From: Boesenbergia rotunda
Taxonomy: Eukaryota > Streptophyta > Magnoliopsida > Zingiberales > Zingiberaceae
Reading direction: 5' to 3'
NCBI GenBank assembly: GCA_024364735.1
Contig: JAGFNQ010008773.1
Coordinates: forward strand, 113,865 to 177,864
DNA length: 64,000 nucleotides
Shown here one piece after another: positions 1 through 10,795 of this stretch. The position numbers were made by a program, and so were the translations under genes. Numbering within the stretch: the stretch's first letter is position 1; each line of letters opens with the position of its first letter. The notes beneath the pieces were generated by a model, which was not told the DNA's origin, made no database searches, and worked only from the letters and a program-made list of their open reading frames with translations.

Positions 1-1603
1 AATTCGGATATCAAATCCTCCTTCTCGGTGGAGAAACCTCTCCACACAAATGGTCTCAAAAGTATCAGGAATTAAGCACAGAGACAACAAGGAGATCTTA
101 TAGATCGCTTACAAAGCACAAGGATGAGAATCGAAGAACAGATCACTGAGCACAGCACAACACCACCAACACAAGAGCTCCCAGCTCTTTGTTTGCTTGC
201 TGATCCACTCGCGACTTCCTCCACAGATGCAAGGTTGCTGCTTGTCAAGAGATCACTTCAAGGTGTTGAATGAATGCTCAAGAGTTGGAGAAATAGCTTG
301 TTCACTAAGAGATTTCTCCCAGCTCTTTCTCCACTTCGCAGCTTAACCTGCTTACCATCGCCAGGTCACCAGCTGCCCTGCAGCTCACCAGCTGCTCACC
401 TGCAACGACCCAGCTACTCACCTGCAACGACCCAGCTACTCCTGACCTCCTCTAGACTCACTGAATCCCCTCCAGTCGAGCCCCAGGCCCCAGGTCATCA
501 GCTTCTCAGCCGTTGTAGCTCGCGCCAGAAGACGTTATTTCCTATAGACGGGAAACAACCAAACCTGCTGTAGCAAAAGCCTCCGTTTGACTCCCCTTGA
601 GTAAACCTGAGTTACCTGCACACTTAGCAGCTCATTAGACCAGTAAATCAGCAGAGGATCAAAAATCAGAAGACTCAGAACAGATATCAGTACCGTATCA
701 AAACGCGATCAGAGCTTTGACAGCGCATTTTGAATTAAAGTTCAGCTTCTGATTGGTCACCGGACCGATCAGAGAGACTCCTGATCGGTCACCAGACCGA
801 TCAGGATGGGATCAGACCGATCAGGCTCCAGCCTGATCGGTCCCCAGTGAGAAATCAGAAATCGCGACTTCTTCGTCTTCGATCACCAGACCGATCCCAA
901 GTCGTGGAGTGATTTTCCAGCTTCGCAGTCCATACCTCCTGATCGGTCACCAGACCGATCAGGGTGTGGCCTGATCGGTCTGGGGTCCGATCAAGACACC
1001 TCCTGACCGATCAGGCTCCAGCCTGATCGGTTATAGTGAGAACCTTGCGACAATTGATCGTTCACCAGAACGATCTGAATAGTCTCCCTGATCGGTCACC
1101 AGACCAATCAGGAGTCGATCAGTAGCCCAACAAGGTCACTGTATGCTCCCTGATCGATCACCAGACCGATCAAACACAGCTGGATCGGTCACCAGACCGA
1201 TCCACGAGGGAACACCGTGCCAACTTCCCTGATCGATCACCATACCGATCCAGGCAAAGCCAAATCCACTCTAAGTCAAGAGAACGGGCTCCCGACCTTC
1301 TCTGACTCGTGCTCAGTCCCCCAGACCAAGACTCCATGCCCAATCTCACTCACCGGGACTTCAACCTAGCTTCCCAAGTTAGGACATGGCTTCACTCACC
1401 AGGATTTCATCCAACCTAGCCCTCCAAGCTAGGACCTGGCCCTCCAAGCCAGGGTTTCATTCAACCTAGCCCTCCAAGCCAGGGTTTCATCCAACCTAGC
1501 TTCTCAAGCTAGGACCTGACCCTCCAAGCCAGGGTTTCATTCACCTAGCTTCCCAAGCTAGGATTTCATCCAACTCCGTGCCCAGTCCCCAACCAGGACT
1601 GGG
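1..1603 (-). repeat. LTR fragment of the GATCGGTC-dyad family (same family as element C)
   Basis: This is a minus-strand LTR fragment. Its first ~150 bases match the segment at about 28660-28760 in element C's LTR (the 'gtggagaaacctctccac' stretch). Bases 750-1255 hold many GATCGGTC...GACCGATC dyads, as at 29190-29640. Bases 1320-1600 hold a degenerate direct-repeat array of roughly 33-36 bp built on 'caacctagc...caagctagg', which corresponds to the short-repeat block at the start of U3 in the other LTRs. The LTR terminus is missing on the right: at about 1604 the sequence switches abruptly to the plus-strand spacer of another element. Any reading frames here are repeat artefacts. Confidence 0.75.
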
Positions 1604-2975
1604 CAAAGAAGGCCTAGTGCCTCGCCAAGACCTGGAAGCCAATTACTGAAAATCAAATTCACTTTACTATTGCTAGATTTGAATCTAACACAAGCTTCAA
1701 TTAAATCTTAGAGTTAATAATAAATTAAGAAAAATGATTCAAGCATCTCACAATACACCTATAAGGCAACCATGCTTGTTGTATTGATACATCTAAAATG
1801 GGTGAGATGTTAAGGACTAATGAATTGAAAAATATTTTTCAAAATTGTTAGAATATTTTTCTAAAAATATATTTTCAAAATAGTGCTTCAACATAATAAT
1901 ATTTTTATGGAATTCATGCTTGTCTAATTGATTATACATATTATATATTTTTCAAAAGTATATCTTGTCAAAAATTATTTGACTCACCCAATTAGACACA
2001 AGCCTCTTAGGACAACACTAAAGTTCCTTAAGGCACTTAGATAGAGTCAAACGATGTTGGGTACAGGGGGAGTGTTTTCACTCTTTTAAATTTTTTTTAA
2101 AAGACTTTTCAAAAACTGCGCCTTAATTTCTATCACATATGTTTTCAAAAAGACTTATACTTTAAAAATTATCTTTTTTCCAAATTGTGGTTTCAAAATC
2201 TATCTTCCTAAAAATTGGTGTTCATTTGATTTTGATAAACCCTAAAGACATAGAGGAAGGTCCACTTCATGATCTAAAAGGACTCCTAGGATGTGTCAGA
2301 TTTAGGGGGAGTCTGAGTCAACCTTCTGACAAGTTTTAAATTATTTATTTTGAAAATTATTAGATTATTCTTTTGATCTGAATCAAACCTTAAAACTCAG
2401 AGGAAAAGTACTTGTAGTCAACAAGCTTCCCAGGACTGAGTCAAGTTTAGGGGGAGGTCAAATTAAAAGAATTATTTAATAACATGTTTTCTTGAACTAT
2501 ATCTTCAAAATCTTGCTAAAAACATAAGTATTCTTTCGAAATACTAACATTTTTTCCTTAAAAATACCAGTATTTTCAAAAATTCATCTGGTTTTGATCA
2601 ATTTGAAAAAAAATGTTTATCTTGAGTTTGGAAAATCTTCCAGGACACTTAGGAAAATGTCCTTGTAGTCAACAAGGTTTCCTATGATTGTGTCAGACTG
2701 GAAGATAAACCAAGTCAAGTATTATGACTTCAAAAATTCATACATTTTTCAAAATATACTTACATCCTATTATTCTATTTTTCAGAATTTGTGTGACTTA
2801 TGAAATTATTTTTATATTTACTTGAGTTTGAAAAATTTCCAGGACACTTAGGAAAATGTCCTTGTAGTTAACAAGGTTTCCTAGGATTGTGTTAGACTGG
2901 AAAAGAAACTTAATCAAGTAAAACATTATATTTTCAAAATGCATAATACTTTTCGAAAATTACTTATATTTGAGG
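1604..2975 (+). mobile_element. Internal 3' spacer of a pol-less LTR element (fragment)
   Basis: The stretch begins with 'cctagtgcctcgccaagacc', which also occurs downstream of gag in element E (50128-50150) and, diverged, in A (about 11405). It continues with the same 'ctcacaa...cctataaggc' spacer. No gag or ORF2 is present. It is AT-rich and ends in a reiterated module array (separate entry) that leads into the LTR at 2976. I read it as the 3' part of an element whose 5' part was lost at the 1604 junction. Confidence 0.65.
2010..2925 (+). repeat. Degenerate ~200-bp modules with GGGGGAG tracts
   Basis: Four to five diverged modules each contain 'aggacacttaggaaaatgtc'-like text, 'gtagtcaacaagg' and 'cctaggattgtgtcaga'. 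They lie near 2015-2080, 2235-2310, 2390-2455, 2630-2710 and 2830-2910. The first three are followed by GGGGGAG tracts like polypurine tracts. The two best copies (2630 and 2830) are nearly identical over about 80 bp. The reverse-strand counterpart is at 38250-38650. Confidence 0.6.
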
Positions 2976-4380
2976 GAATTGGGCACTAAGTCCTGATCGA
3001 GGATTGGGCACTAAGTCATGGCAAGGGCTGGGCACTGAAGACCTGCTCGGAAGGTGGGCACTAAGTTCTGGTCGGGGACTGGGCAAGAAGACCTAGCCGA
3101 GGGTTGGGCACCGAAGACCTGGTTCGGGGAATTGGGCACGAAGACCTGGCTGAGGGTTGGGCACCTAAGTCCTGGACCTAGGGTTTGGGCACGGAGTCTT
3201 GGTCCGAGGGACTGAGCAACTTAGCTGAGCGATAACTAAGGACAGAAGTAGAGACGGGTCGGGGTTCGGGCGTCTCGAGGTCCGGAGTAATCGGAGGCTA
3301 AGCAAAAGTCCACCCGAAGGACTGGGTGGCAACCGTCTCCTGAAAGGAGTAGGTGAAAGGCGCTTTCTCGGGAGTGGAAACTTGCGCTGGTTCGACCTAG
3401 GATTTCGTGGAAATTCGAAGTGCGAACCAAGTCCTTAAGGTGAATATTGTATGTATATTTGCTTTGTGTTTGTGTATCTTGCAGGTACCAAGAACCGGAG
3501 ACAAAGCAGGTAACTAGGCTGGAAGCTTTGTAGCTAGGCGCCCCCATCAGTGGGGGCGCCCCCAAGCATCCAGGGCGCCCCCATTGATGGGGGTGCCCAA
3601 GCCAAAGACTAAAAAGGTAGGTTAAGTAAAGAAGGCAGAATAGGCTTCAAGCGGGGTGCCCGGGAGGTCCGGGGCGCCCGGGTTCAAAGCTGTTTTGTTG
3701 CTGCGAGTTCGAAGCAGGAGATTAGCGTTGACTGGGTTCAAGCTAGGCGCCCAGGAGGTCCGGGGCGCCCTGGTCAGAGGTTTTATCAGCCGCGGAGTGG
3801 TCAACACGGGGATAAGATTTGACCGGGTTTATAGGGGCGCCCCCAACGTCCAGGGCACCCGTATGAAGCCTATATAAGGGGCTTCGACCCCTCTGCTTCA
3901 GACACAACTGCGGTGAGCTATTCTGATCATTCTGACCGACGACTACGCGCTAAAGATGAGGCTCTACGACCGGGAGGCTCGAGGAGGAAGTGCGCGGCAC
4001 TTCGGAGGTCCAAATCGACTGACGCTTCGACATAAGTTGTTTTGGTTTGATTTACATTCTGCAATTCAGTTTAAGATCTTTTTGCTTGTAAATCAACTGT
4101 AAGACGGGTTTCTCCGCCTTTGGAAATTCCGGGAAGGAGACCAATAGTGGACTCACGCCGAGTATATAGGCCTTGGACGTACTGACCCTGGGGGGTCGGG
4201 AACCAAGTAAATAAATCCCCACGAGTCTGTCTTGCTTTTATTTTTTATGTATTTATTTTTCCGCTGTGCTACTAACATTCTAAGTCTAGAACAATCCAAG
4301 TTTTTCTACGAAGTTTCCGTGAGAGATTTTCACGGTCGATATTCACCCACCCCCCCTCTATCGACGGCATCGGTCCTACA
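2976..4380 (+). repeat. LTR, GGGCGCCC-dyad family, 5' end truncated
   Basis: Bases 2976-3230 hold 'gggcactaagtcctgg'-type short repeats. Then comes a block shared with the LTR that starts at 62828 on the other strand, around 'gacgggtcggggttcgggcg'. Bases 3536-3870 hold a GGGCGCCC-rich array directly upstream of a TATA box (TATATAAGG, about 3872). The end is a run of C followed by 'tatcgacggcatcggtccta' and CA at 4380, the typical 3' terminus of this LTR group. The canonical TGT start is absent. Confidence 0.75.
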
Positions 4381-4975
4381 GGATCTTCCAAACAAGATTG
4401 ATAGCTTATAGAGTTTTTGATGTTCCCATTTTGGGCGGAACAAATCTACTAATTCTTTTATTCCAGTTAGTAAGAGGGATCTTGAACTAAGAAATAGACC
4501 TAGAAGCTAAAAGAGGGTATCCTGAGCAATTGCAAGAATTTGGTTCATTGATATTCTTGGTATAGTAGATGCTATCACACATACAGTCATACTCAATTCG
4601 ATGGAATTGTTTGATCTTAAAGAAGTTCTTTTATGATTTCCCACGTAAGGGGTTAATTCTTGATTTCATCTAGTCATTAATAACTTGATTACTTTTAGAT
4701 AATAGTAGATGGAAACAACGCTCGTAAGGAGTCCTATTGAAACCAAGAAATATAGGTCTGCCTGCCATCCACACCAGAATAGATGGAGTTTTCTGAAAAA
4801 AACCTGCTAGTGGGGGAAGACCCCCTAGGGATAAGAGACATAGGGCGGAAGAGAGAGCCAAAAAAGCATCTTTCGTGTATAATCTTGCATAATCTCGAAT
4901 GTTATCAGTTCCGATACATAGACCAAATAATACAATGCAAGCAAAAGTTCCTAGATTCATGGAGATAGGGAACAG
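4381..4975 (-). pseudogene. ndhB: Plastid ndhB 3' end inserted in nuclear DNA (NUPT)
   Basis: The minus strand encodes the C-terminal part of plastid NAD(P)H dehydrogenase subunit 2, a membrane subunit of the thylakoid NDH complex. The frame reads MNLGTFACIVLFG, then GTDNIRDYARLYTKD and LCLLSLGGLPPLAGFF. After GGLPPLAGFF an extra base in a T run (about 4795) shifts the frame, so the remaining residues are out of register. The nucleotide match continues past the shift through the gene's 3' end to about 4530, and possibly through 3' flanking DNA to 4381. It directly abuts the LTR end at 4380. It is a non-functional nuclear copy. Confidence 0.85.
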
Positions 4976-4979
4976 TGTT

Positions 4980-5325
4980 GTTTTTATCGACTATAATTAT
5001 CTAATAGTTCAAGTACAGTTGATATAGTTGAAACACAGTCCAAATATGGTTTTGGGGGTGGAATCTATGGTGTCAACCCATAGGATTTATGGTTTTCATA
5101 ATTTCTTCTCTAGCTGAATGTGAGAGATTGTCTTTTGATTTACCAGAAGCGGAAGAAGAATTAGTAGCAGGTTATCAAACGGAATATTCAGATATCAGAT
5201 TTGGTTTATTTTATCTTGCTTCGTACCTAAATCTATTAGTTTCTTCATTATTTGTAACGATTCTTTACTTAGGTGGGTGGAAGTTATCTATTGCATATAT
5301 ATCTATTCCTGAACTTTTCGGAAAA
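4980..5325 (+). pseudogene. ndhA: Plastid ndhA exon 2 fragment in nuclear DNA (NUPT)
   Basis: The plus strand encodes an internal part of plastid NDH subunit 1. Recognisable text includes STVDIVE then QSKYGF, followed by SSLAECERLSFDLPEAEEEL, VAGYQTEYSDIRFGLFYLAS and YLNLLVSSLFVTILYLGGW. A stop and a frame change lie before base 5089, and similarity ends near PELFGKK (about 5325). ndhA lies in the plastid small single-copy region and ndhB in the inverted repeat, so their head-to-head fusion near 4976 is a rearrangement, not a collinear copy. Confidence 0.85.
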
Positions 5326-5329
5326 AAAA

Positions 5330-6075
5330 ATCACATACTGTCCATAACATTACATAATTATTATGTTTAATTTTAGAAGAATATGAATTGACTTATAAAA
5401 TATTTTCAATATTATTAGATAATGCTAGTTCTAATACCATTTTTATAGATAAATTAAAATTTGTTTGTTAACCTGTTATTGGTGGTTTATTTTTCATATT
5501 CGTCATGTATGCCATGTTTTAAATTTATGTGTTCAAGATGAATTAAAACTTTTAGAAAATTATATTAAACTAATTAAAATCGCAATTTCATATTTATGGT
5601 CGCATCCATCTATGATGAAACAATGGGGTAGATTTTGTAAAGCTAATGGAATGAGACCTAAAAAATTTCCAAGTGATGTTTCAACATGTTGAAATTCAAC
5701 ATATCAATTATTACAAGATTCATTTTAATATAAAGATTTATTATGTTTATTTTTTACACAAAATAGTAATACTAATATATATTTATTTTCACAACAATGG
5801 AATAGTTATAGTAATATTTGTGTAATTTTAAAAGTGATGGTCTCAGAAGGCTCAAAGCTTTCCTGTTCTCTCCATGATTGCCAAAGAAATTTTAGTTTGT
5901 CCAGTGTCAACTATTGTTGTGGAGCAGACGTTTAGTGTCGGCGGCAATATATTAAATGAACAACGATCAACTATGTCTCTCGACTCATTGGAAGCTCAAG
6001 CATTACTAGAAGATTGGACCAGAGCCGAAAAAAGAATCCAAGGAATGCAACTTTCAAAAGACGAAGTCTAAAATT
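5330..6075 (+). pseudogene. hAT-superfamily transposase remnant
   Basis: Two parts of a BED/hAT-type transposase are visible. Bases 5380-5730 give LLDNASSNTIFI, then HIRHVCHVLNLCVQDELKLL and FCKANGMRPKKFPSDVSTCW, which matches the catalytic-core region of plant hAT (RICESLEEPER-like) proteins. Bases 5874-6071 give the C-terminal dimerisation block: CPVSTIVVEQTFSVGG, then NEQRSTMSLDSLEAQALLED. Stops and frameshifts separate the parts, and the stretch between (5730-5870) is compressed, so this is a dead copy. The N-terminal BED finger is missing. Confidence 0.8.
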
Positions 6076-6516
6076 TTGATACCGAAGGAACGAATACAAC
6101 GGGAACATGAAGAAATGGAAGTAGGTGATGAATATTATAAAAGGATAAAAATGTAAAAGAACTATGTGAGTTTTGATTCCCCTATACCCTAAGGGGATAC
6201 GTAGGCAACTTAAATAAGTGCAAGCCATTTTTAATATATTTTATATTTTATATTTTAATTTTTTAAATATAATAATCTCAAACTGTCGTGAACTGTGAAC
6301 CGAACCATGAACCGGCAGTTCCGAACCGTGAATCGTAACCATCTTAGGCGGTTAAGGTTAAGGGTCGACCTCCCATGAACTGTCGAATCGACGATTCCAA
6401 CCCGTCGAATCCTCGATTCCGAACTGTGGTCGGGTCTAGCTGATGGCGGTCGCTATTAAGAGGTATAAGGATATAAGAGTATAAATATTCACTTTTCAAT
6501 ATAAATACACACTTTT
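6076..6516. other. 3' flank of the hAT remnant, no gene
   Basis: AT-rich DNA, then at 6270-6440 a cluster of short direct and inverted 'gaaccg/cggttc'-type motifs, of the kind often found in hAT subterminal regions. No clear terminal inverted repeat or 8-bp target duplication was identified. Confidence 0.35.
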
Positions 6517-6868
6517 CACTACACGAAAAGAAAAGCAATTTAGTAACGAAATTATGATCGTTAATTGATCGCTATACCCAAATAGCGATAAAATTTTAAT
6601 TCTGTCACTAATTGACGATAGAATTTTAATTTTGTTACTAATTAGCGATGAATTTTAATCTTCTGTCTTTAAGTTTAGCAATGGTGATTTTAATTCTGTC
6701 ACTCAAGTTAATGACGCCAGTTAAATATCCATCACTAATTCATTCTATCAATGATCTAGCGACGGAAGTTAAATATCCATCGATAATCATAGAGACAGAT
6801 GTTAAATACCCGTCACTAATTGGAGACGGATAATTAAATATCCATCGCTCATAAAATTTTGACAACAC
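6517..6868 (+). mobile_element. CACTA transposon left end (CACTA-2)
   Basis: The terminus reads CACTACACGAAAAGAAAAGC. It is followed by subterminal repeats around 'tagcgat' with 'aaattttaat' and 'gtcactaat' at 6540-6860, the usual organisation of CACTA ends. Element A interrupts it at 6869, and the interior probably resumes at 16253-16702. No matching right end lies in the window. Confidence 0.5.
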
Positions 6869-8121
6869 TGTTGGTGCCGGAAGCACTAGATCGAATCTTA
6901 TTTTGATAAGTGGCAAAGGGTTTAAGTTAAGTTGGTATGTTGTACTAATGGATTTGTGGAGATTGCATGAAAGTCCTAGGTAAGCTAGGCAAGAAGTCTT
7001 GACCTGTAGGGTTAAGCACGAAATCCTGGTCAGTGATCGGGCAACGAAAACTTAGCGAGTGAAGCCGAGCACAAAGACTTGGTTCGAGGGATAGAGCAGA
7101 AGACTTTATCGAGCGGGGATCACGGACAGGAGTCGAGACAGGTCGAGGTCGAACATCGTCGAGTTCTGAGTTCTCGGAGGTCGAGCAAAAGTCCAACCGG
7201 AGGTTTCGAGTGGCAACAGGTAAACTCTCCTGAGAGGAGTAGGTGAGGACGCGTTCCCCGATGAGGGGACAGTCGGTGTCGGTCCGACCTAGGATTTCGG
7301 ATGAAACCTGAAAGTCAGGACCAAGACAGCACTGGCTGTGATTCATATATGTTTTCATTATATATTATTCGATGTATGGAACTAACCCATATATGTTACA
7401 GCTAAAAGGAGAAAGCAGCTTGACTGGGGCGCCAGAATGGGACTCAAGTGCCTGAGAGATGGTAGACAGCGGCTGAGCTGGCGCAACGGTCAGATTCCTA
7501 GGTGTCGTGGTGAGTGTTGAGTGGAGGAGTTATGTCAGCACTCAGGCACCTGACCAGGATAGAACTTGACCGGGAAGCAGATAGAGTTTCCACCCAATAC
7601 GCTGCGACGGGGGCGCCTGAATGGTCATTCAGGCACTTGAGTAAGTACTATAAAAAGGGGTCAAGTGCAACAGTCCAAGTAATGAATCAATACACTACGA
7701 TCAATTTCTTCTTCTGTGTGCTACATGACCGAAGATCGGATAACGCTGAAATGTCGTCCGACTCTCCGAATGAATATCTATTCACTCATTTTAGGAGTCA
7801 GTATATTTGTTCATTGTTTATTGCACACTTCAGTTTATAACTTATAAACATTCTTGTGATTTTTAGTAATGTCCAAAGTAAACGATCAAGGATTGTGACC
7901 CTTATAGTAGGAGTCTGTCAAGACTCCGAAGCGTAAAACCAACCGGAGTTAGCAATCTTGTTTTGTTTCTTGTTTTCGCTGCTTTCTCTCTCTCTCTAAC
8001 TCCTACCCTTACTCTCAAAGCTTCCGCTGTGTACTTTGCTTATTTTATTTAAGTGTTAAATCTGAAGTTTTTTTTAAAAGCGATATTCGCCCCTCCTCTA
8101 TCGCTCAATCTCGATCCTACA
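6869..8121 (+). repeat. 5' LTR of element A
   Basis: It starts TGTTGGTGCCGGAAGCAC and ends GATCCTACA, about 1253 bp. U3 begins with short 'aagtcctgg'-like repeats. The dyad array (TCAGGCGCCTGA type, diverged here) lies at 7420-7640, the TATA box (TATAAAAA) at 7649, and a C-rich terminus at 8088-8121. Its partner is 14995-16252. Confidence 0.85.
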
Positions 8122-8123
8122 AG

Positions 8124-8135
8124 TGGTATTAGAGC
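8124..8135 (+). promoter_or_regulatory. Primer binding site of element A
   Basis: TGGTATTAGAGC lies two bases after the LTR end. It differs by one base from the TGGTATCAGAGC found in elements B and E, which is complementary to the 3' end of initiator tRNA-Met. Confidence 0.8.
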
Positions 8136-8333
8136 GGGAGCTGCTCAATTTTGGTGAAACTACTACTTGAGCACTTTTCGGATTTTCCATAGTTTTTTTG
8201 TTAAAGGATAATCTTGTCATTTTTTTAAGTTCTCTTCGGTAATTTTTTTCCCACACTGCTAATCCAAGACAAAAGTCATGGTACATTCTGTTGTTTTTAT
8301 TTTTGCAAGTTCGAATTTCTCTCTACTATTCTT

Positions 8334-10795
8334 ATGGCCTTGCAAGGGGGCTACAATATTGCTCGCCCCCTCTCTTCTCAGGGGAAGACTTCGGGTATTG
8401 GAAGAGCCAGATGGAAGTCTACCTAAAACTCTTGTGGACATGTGAATAATAATCCAAACCGGATTCGACCTTCCAAGAGATGAGCAAGGGGTGGTTCTGA
8501 GCTACGACAAATGGGATGTCGCTTCCAAGAAAAGAATCGAAGCTGACGCAAAGACGACACAGACCCTCCAATGTGGACTTACAAAGGAGGAGTTTAACCG
8601 AGTCGGACCCTTCAACGACACCAAAGAACTCTGGAACAAACTCATAGAACTCCACGAAGGAACCACCGACACTAAGGTGAGTCGTCGCGATCTATTGTTA
8701 AATAAGTTATATAATCTAAAAATGCAGGACAAAAAAACTACTTCCCAACTGCACGCTCAAATTCTAGAAATTATGAACGGGCTCCACATCATCAGGCACA
8801 CGATCAAGAATAGAGATCTAATCAGGTATACGTTAAGTTCATTCCCTAGAAACTCGCTGTAGGCATCTATGGTTGATGCCTACAAAGTTTCTAAGGATCT
8901 TTCAAAAATAAAATTAGATCGGTTACATGAGCAGATTAACGGTTCGCTTGTAGAGAAAGGTGTGGCTTTGATTGCAGAAAAAATCAAGAAGAAGACACCG
9001 GAACCGGAATCGGATTCTAACTCGGTATCCAAAGAGGAAGAGTTGGCGGAGCTTGTGAACGTCGTTCGGAAGCTGTTCAGAGCTCGAAAGGCCCAAAAGT
9101 AAGAAAATGGGATAGCCAAAGGATGATCCGACTGCACCAAAGAACAAGGTGGTTCTCATCTGTTATGGGTGTGGAAAGAAGGGGCACTTCAAGTCCAAGT
9201 GCCCAAACGCGAAGGAGACAAAGAACCAACGGAGGAAGAAGGCGTTGCAAGCAACCTAGGACGAGTCATCTTCGGAATCGGACGAGGATGAACCAATGCA
9301 CTCTAACCTCCTCTCCTTAACGGCTAAAGACGAGATCGACATCGACTCCGAATTGGACGAAGAAACAGAGCACGAAGCCGCCTCACTGTCGGAAATAGGC
9401 CGACTTAAGGTAACGAGTTTTTTCGAACTGGATATTTACGAGTTAATTTCTTAATTATCTCGCAAATTGGCTAAGTCCATTGTGTTGGGTCAATCTATGG
9501 TCCGGAGTGACCATATGTTTTGATGTTTGGGCAAAGGGTTTAAGGTAGGTTTACCCTTGTGTTCTAATACGTGTATGTGAGTGTGCAGGTTTGCAAGTTT
9601 ACACATATTGACTTAGCTGGATGGCTTCGGTATGGTGAAGGGTGGCATGGAGACAAGCTGGAGGCTTGTGTGCACCCGAGGGACCATGGATAGCAGGGAT
9701 GATGAGTCGAGGGGCGCGGACTTCGAGGCATGCGTGAAGGATGGCATGGAGGCAAGCTGGAAGCTTATGTGCATCCGAGGGACGGGAGCCAAAGATGAAG
9801 ACGGCGTGAAGGCAATAGTCAAGGCTGCTGGTGAAGAGTCAGCTGAGTCATGAAGGGACGAGAGCCGAGGGAAGAGGACTCCAAGGGCAAGTCGGGAAGT
9901 GGACTTCAAAGGGCACACGTGAAGGGTGGCATGGAGGCAAGCCGAGGGCTTGCATGCGCATCCGAGGGACGATAGCTAGTGGAAGAGGACTTCAAGGGGC
10001 AAGCTAAGGGAGTGGACTTGAAGGCACAAGCGGAGGAGGGTCGTTGGAGTGAAGAAGAGTGGTTGTATAAGCTGGGCAGTCGACTGGGGATATAATAGTC
10101 GACTGCCAGCAAGACTCGAAACTCACAGAATGTTTCTGACCCTGGACCAGTCGACTGCCCTGGGAGTAGTCAACTGGTAGCGGTGGGTTGAGTAGGCTGA
10201 AAATTCGAACGTTGAGCTACAACGGTCGAATTTCAGTGGGAGCAGTCGACTGGTAGGGTGTTTTCCAGCCTTGAGCTTTATTTAAAGAGGCTCGGGTCTG
10301 GAAACCTCTGGCGAAACAAGCTTGGTTAGGGCTTGTTAGTAGTCTGTAAAGGTCAGAAGTGTGTTCAAGGTTGTGGTGAGGTTTCTCCACCCACAAGGAG
10401 CTACACGAGTTAGTCGGAGGGCATCCGGGGAGTGATCCGCCGAAGGATCAAGGGATCGTCCACCTCATGGACTGTCGTGGAGTAGGAGTTTTCATCTCCA
10501 AACCACGTAAATAGGTTTTTTAGCGTTTGTTTGTTTTTATTGTTATTATTTCCGCTTGCGCACGCTAACCTTGTAGGAAGAAAACCGAAAAATTGCTATT
10601 CATCCCCCCTCTAGCAAGCCGACATCGATCTAACACATTGACTGGCTTAGGTCTCTCCGAGAGGAGATAAAACTCCTTATGGAAGAATCCTCAACTCAAG
10701 TCCAAAGACTTGTGGAAGAGAATTTCTCCCAGAAAGCTCAAGTCAAAGAACTCAGAGCAAATTGGGTACAATACTCTGGGTTCTAAGAATTTTGA
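8334..10795 (+). pseudogene. gag: gag of element A, broken by frameshifts, stops and a nested LTR
   Basis: The original start is probably the ATG at 8334, by alignment with the intact gag of element E. The N-terminal part keeps FSGEDFGYWKSQMEVYLK, then shifts frame. The core is readable at 8491-9102 with an in-frame stop at about 8860. A CCHC zinc knuckle (CYGCGKKGHFKSKC) is at about 9158-9200 in another frame. A solo LTR at 9483-10635 splits the coiled-coil segment, which resumes at 10640 and ends in a segment matching the end of E's gag. As a capsid/nucleocapsid protein it would package element RNA, but this copy cannot be expressed whole. Confidence 0.85.
9483..10635 (+). mobile_element. 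Solo LTR nested in gag of element A
   Basis: It starts TGTTGGGTCAATC and ends GATCTAACA, 1153 bp, with a perfect 5-bp target duplication CATTG at 9478-9482 and 10636-10640. It carries a CAGTCGACTG dyad array at 10075-10255 upstream of a TATA-like TTATTTAAAG (10272) and the usual C-rich 3' end. It is related to the minus-strand solo LTR at 34751-35897. Confidence 0.9.

Noticed and set aside
274..573. 99-codon ORF near the window start
   Set aside because: Lies inside an LTR fragment, Ser/Pro/Leu-rich, no homology recognised.
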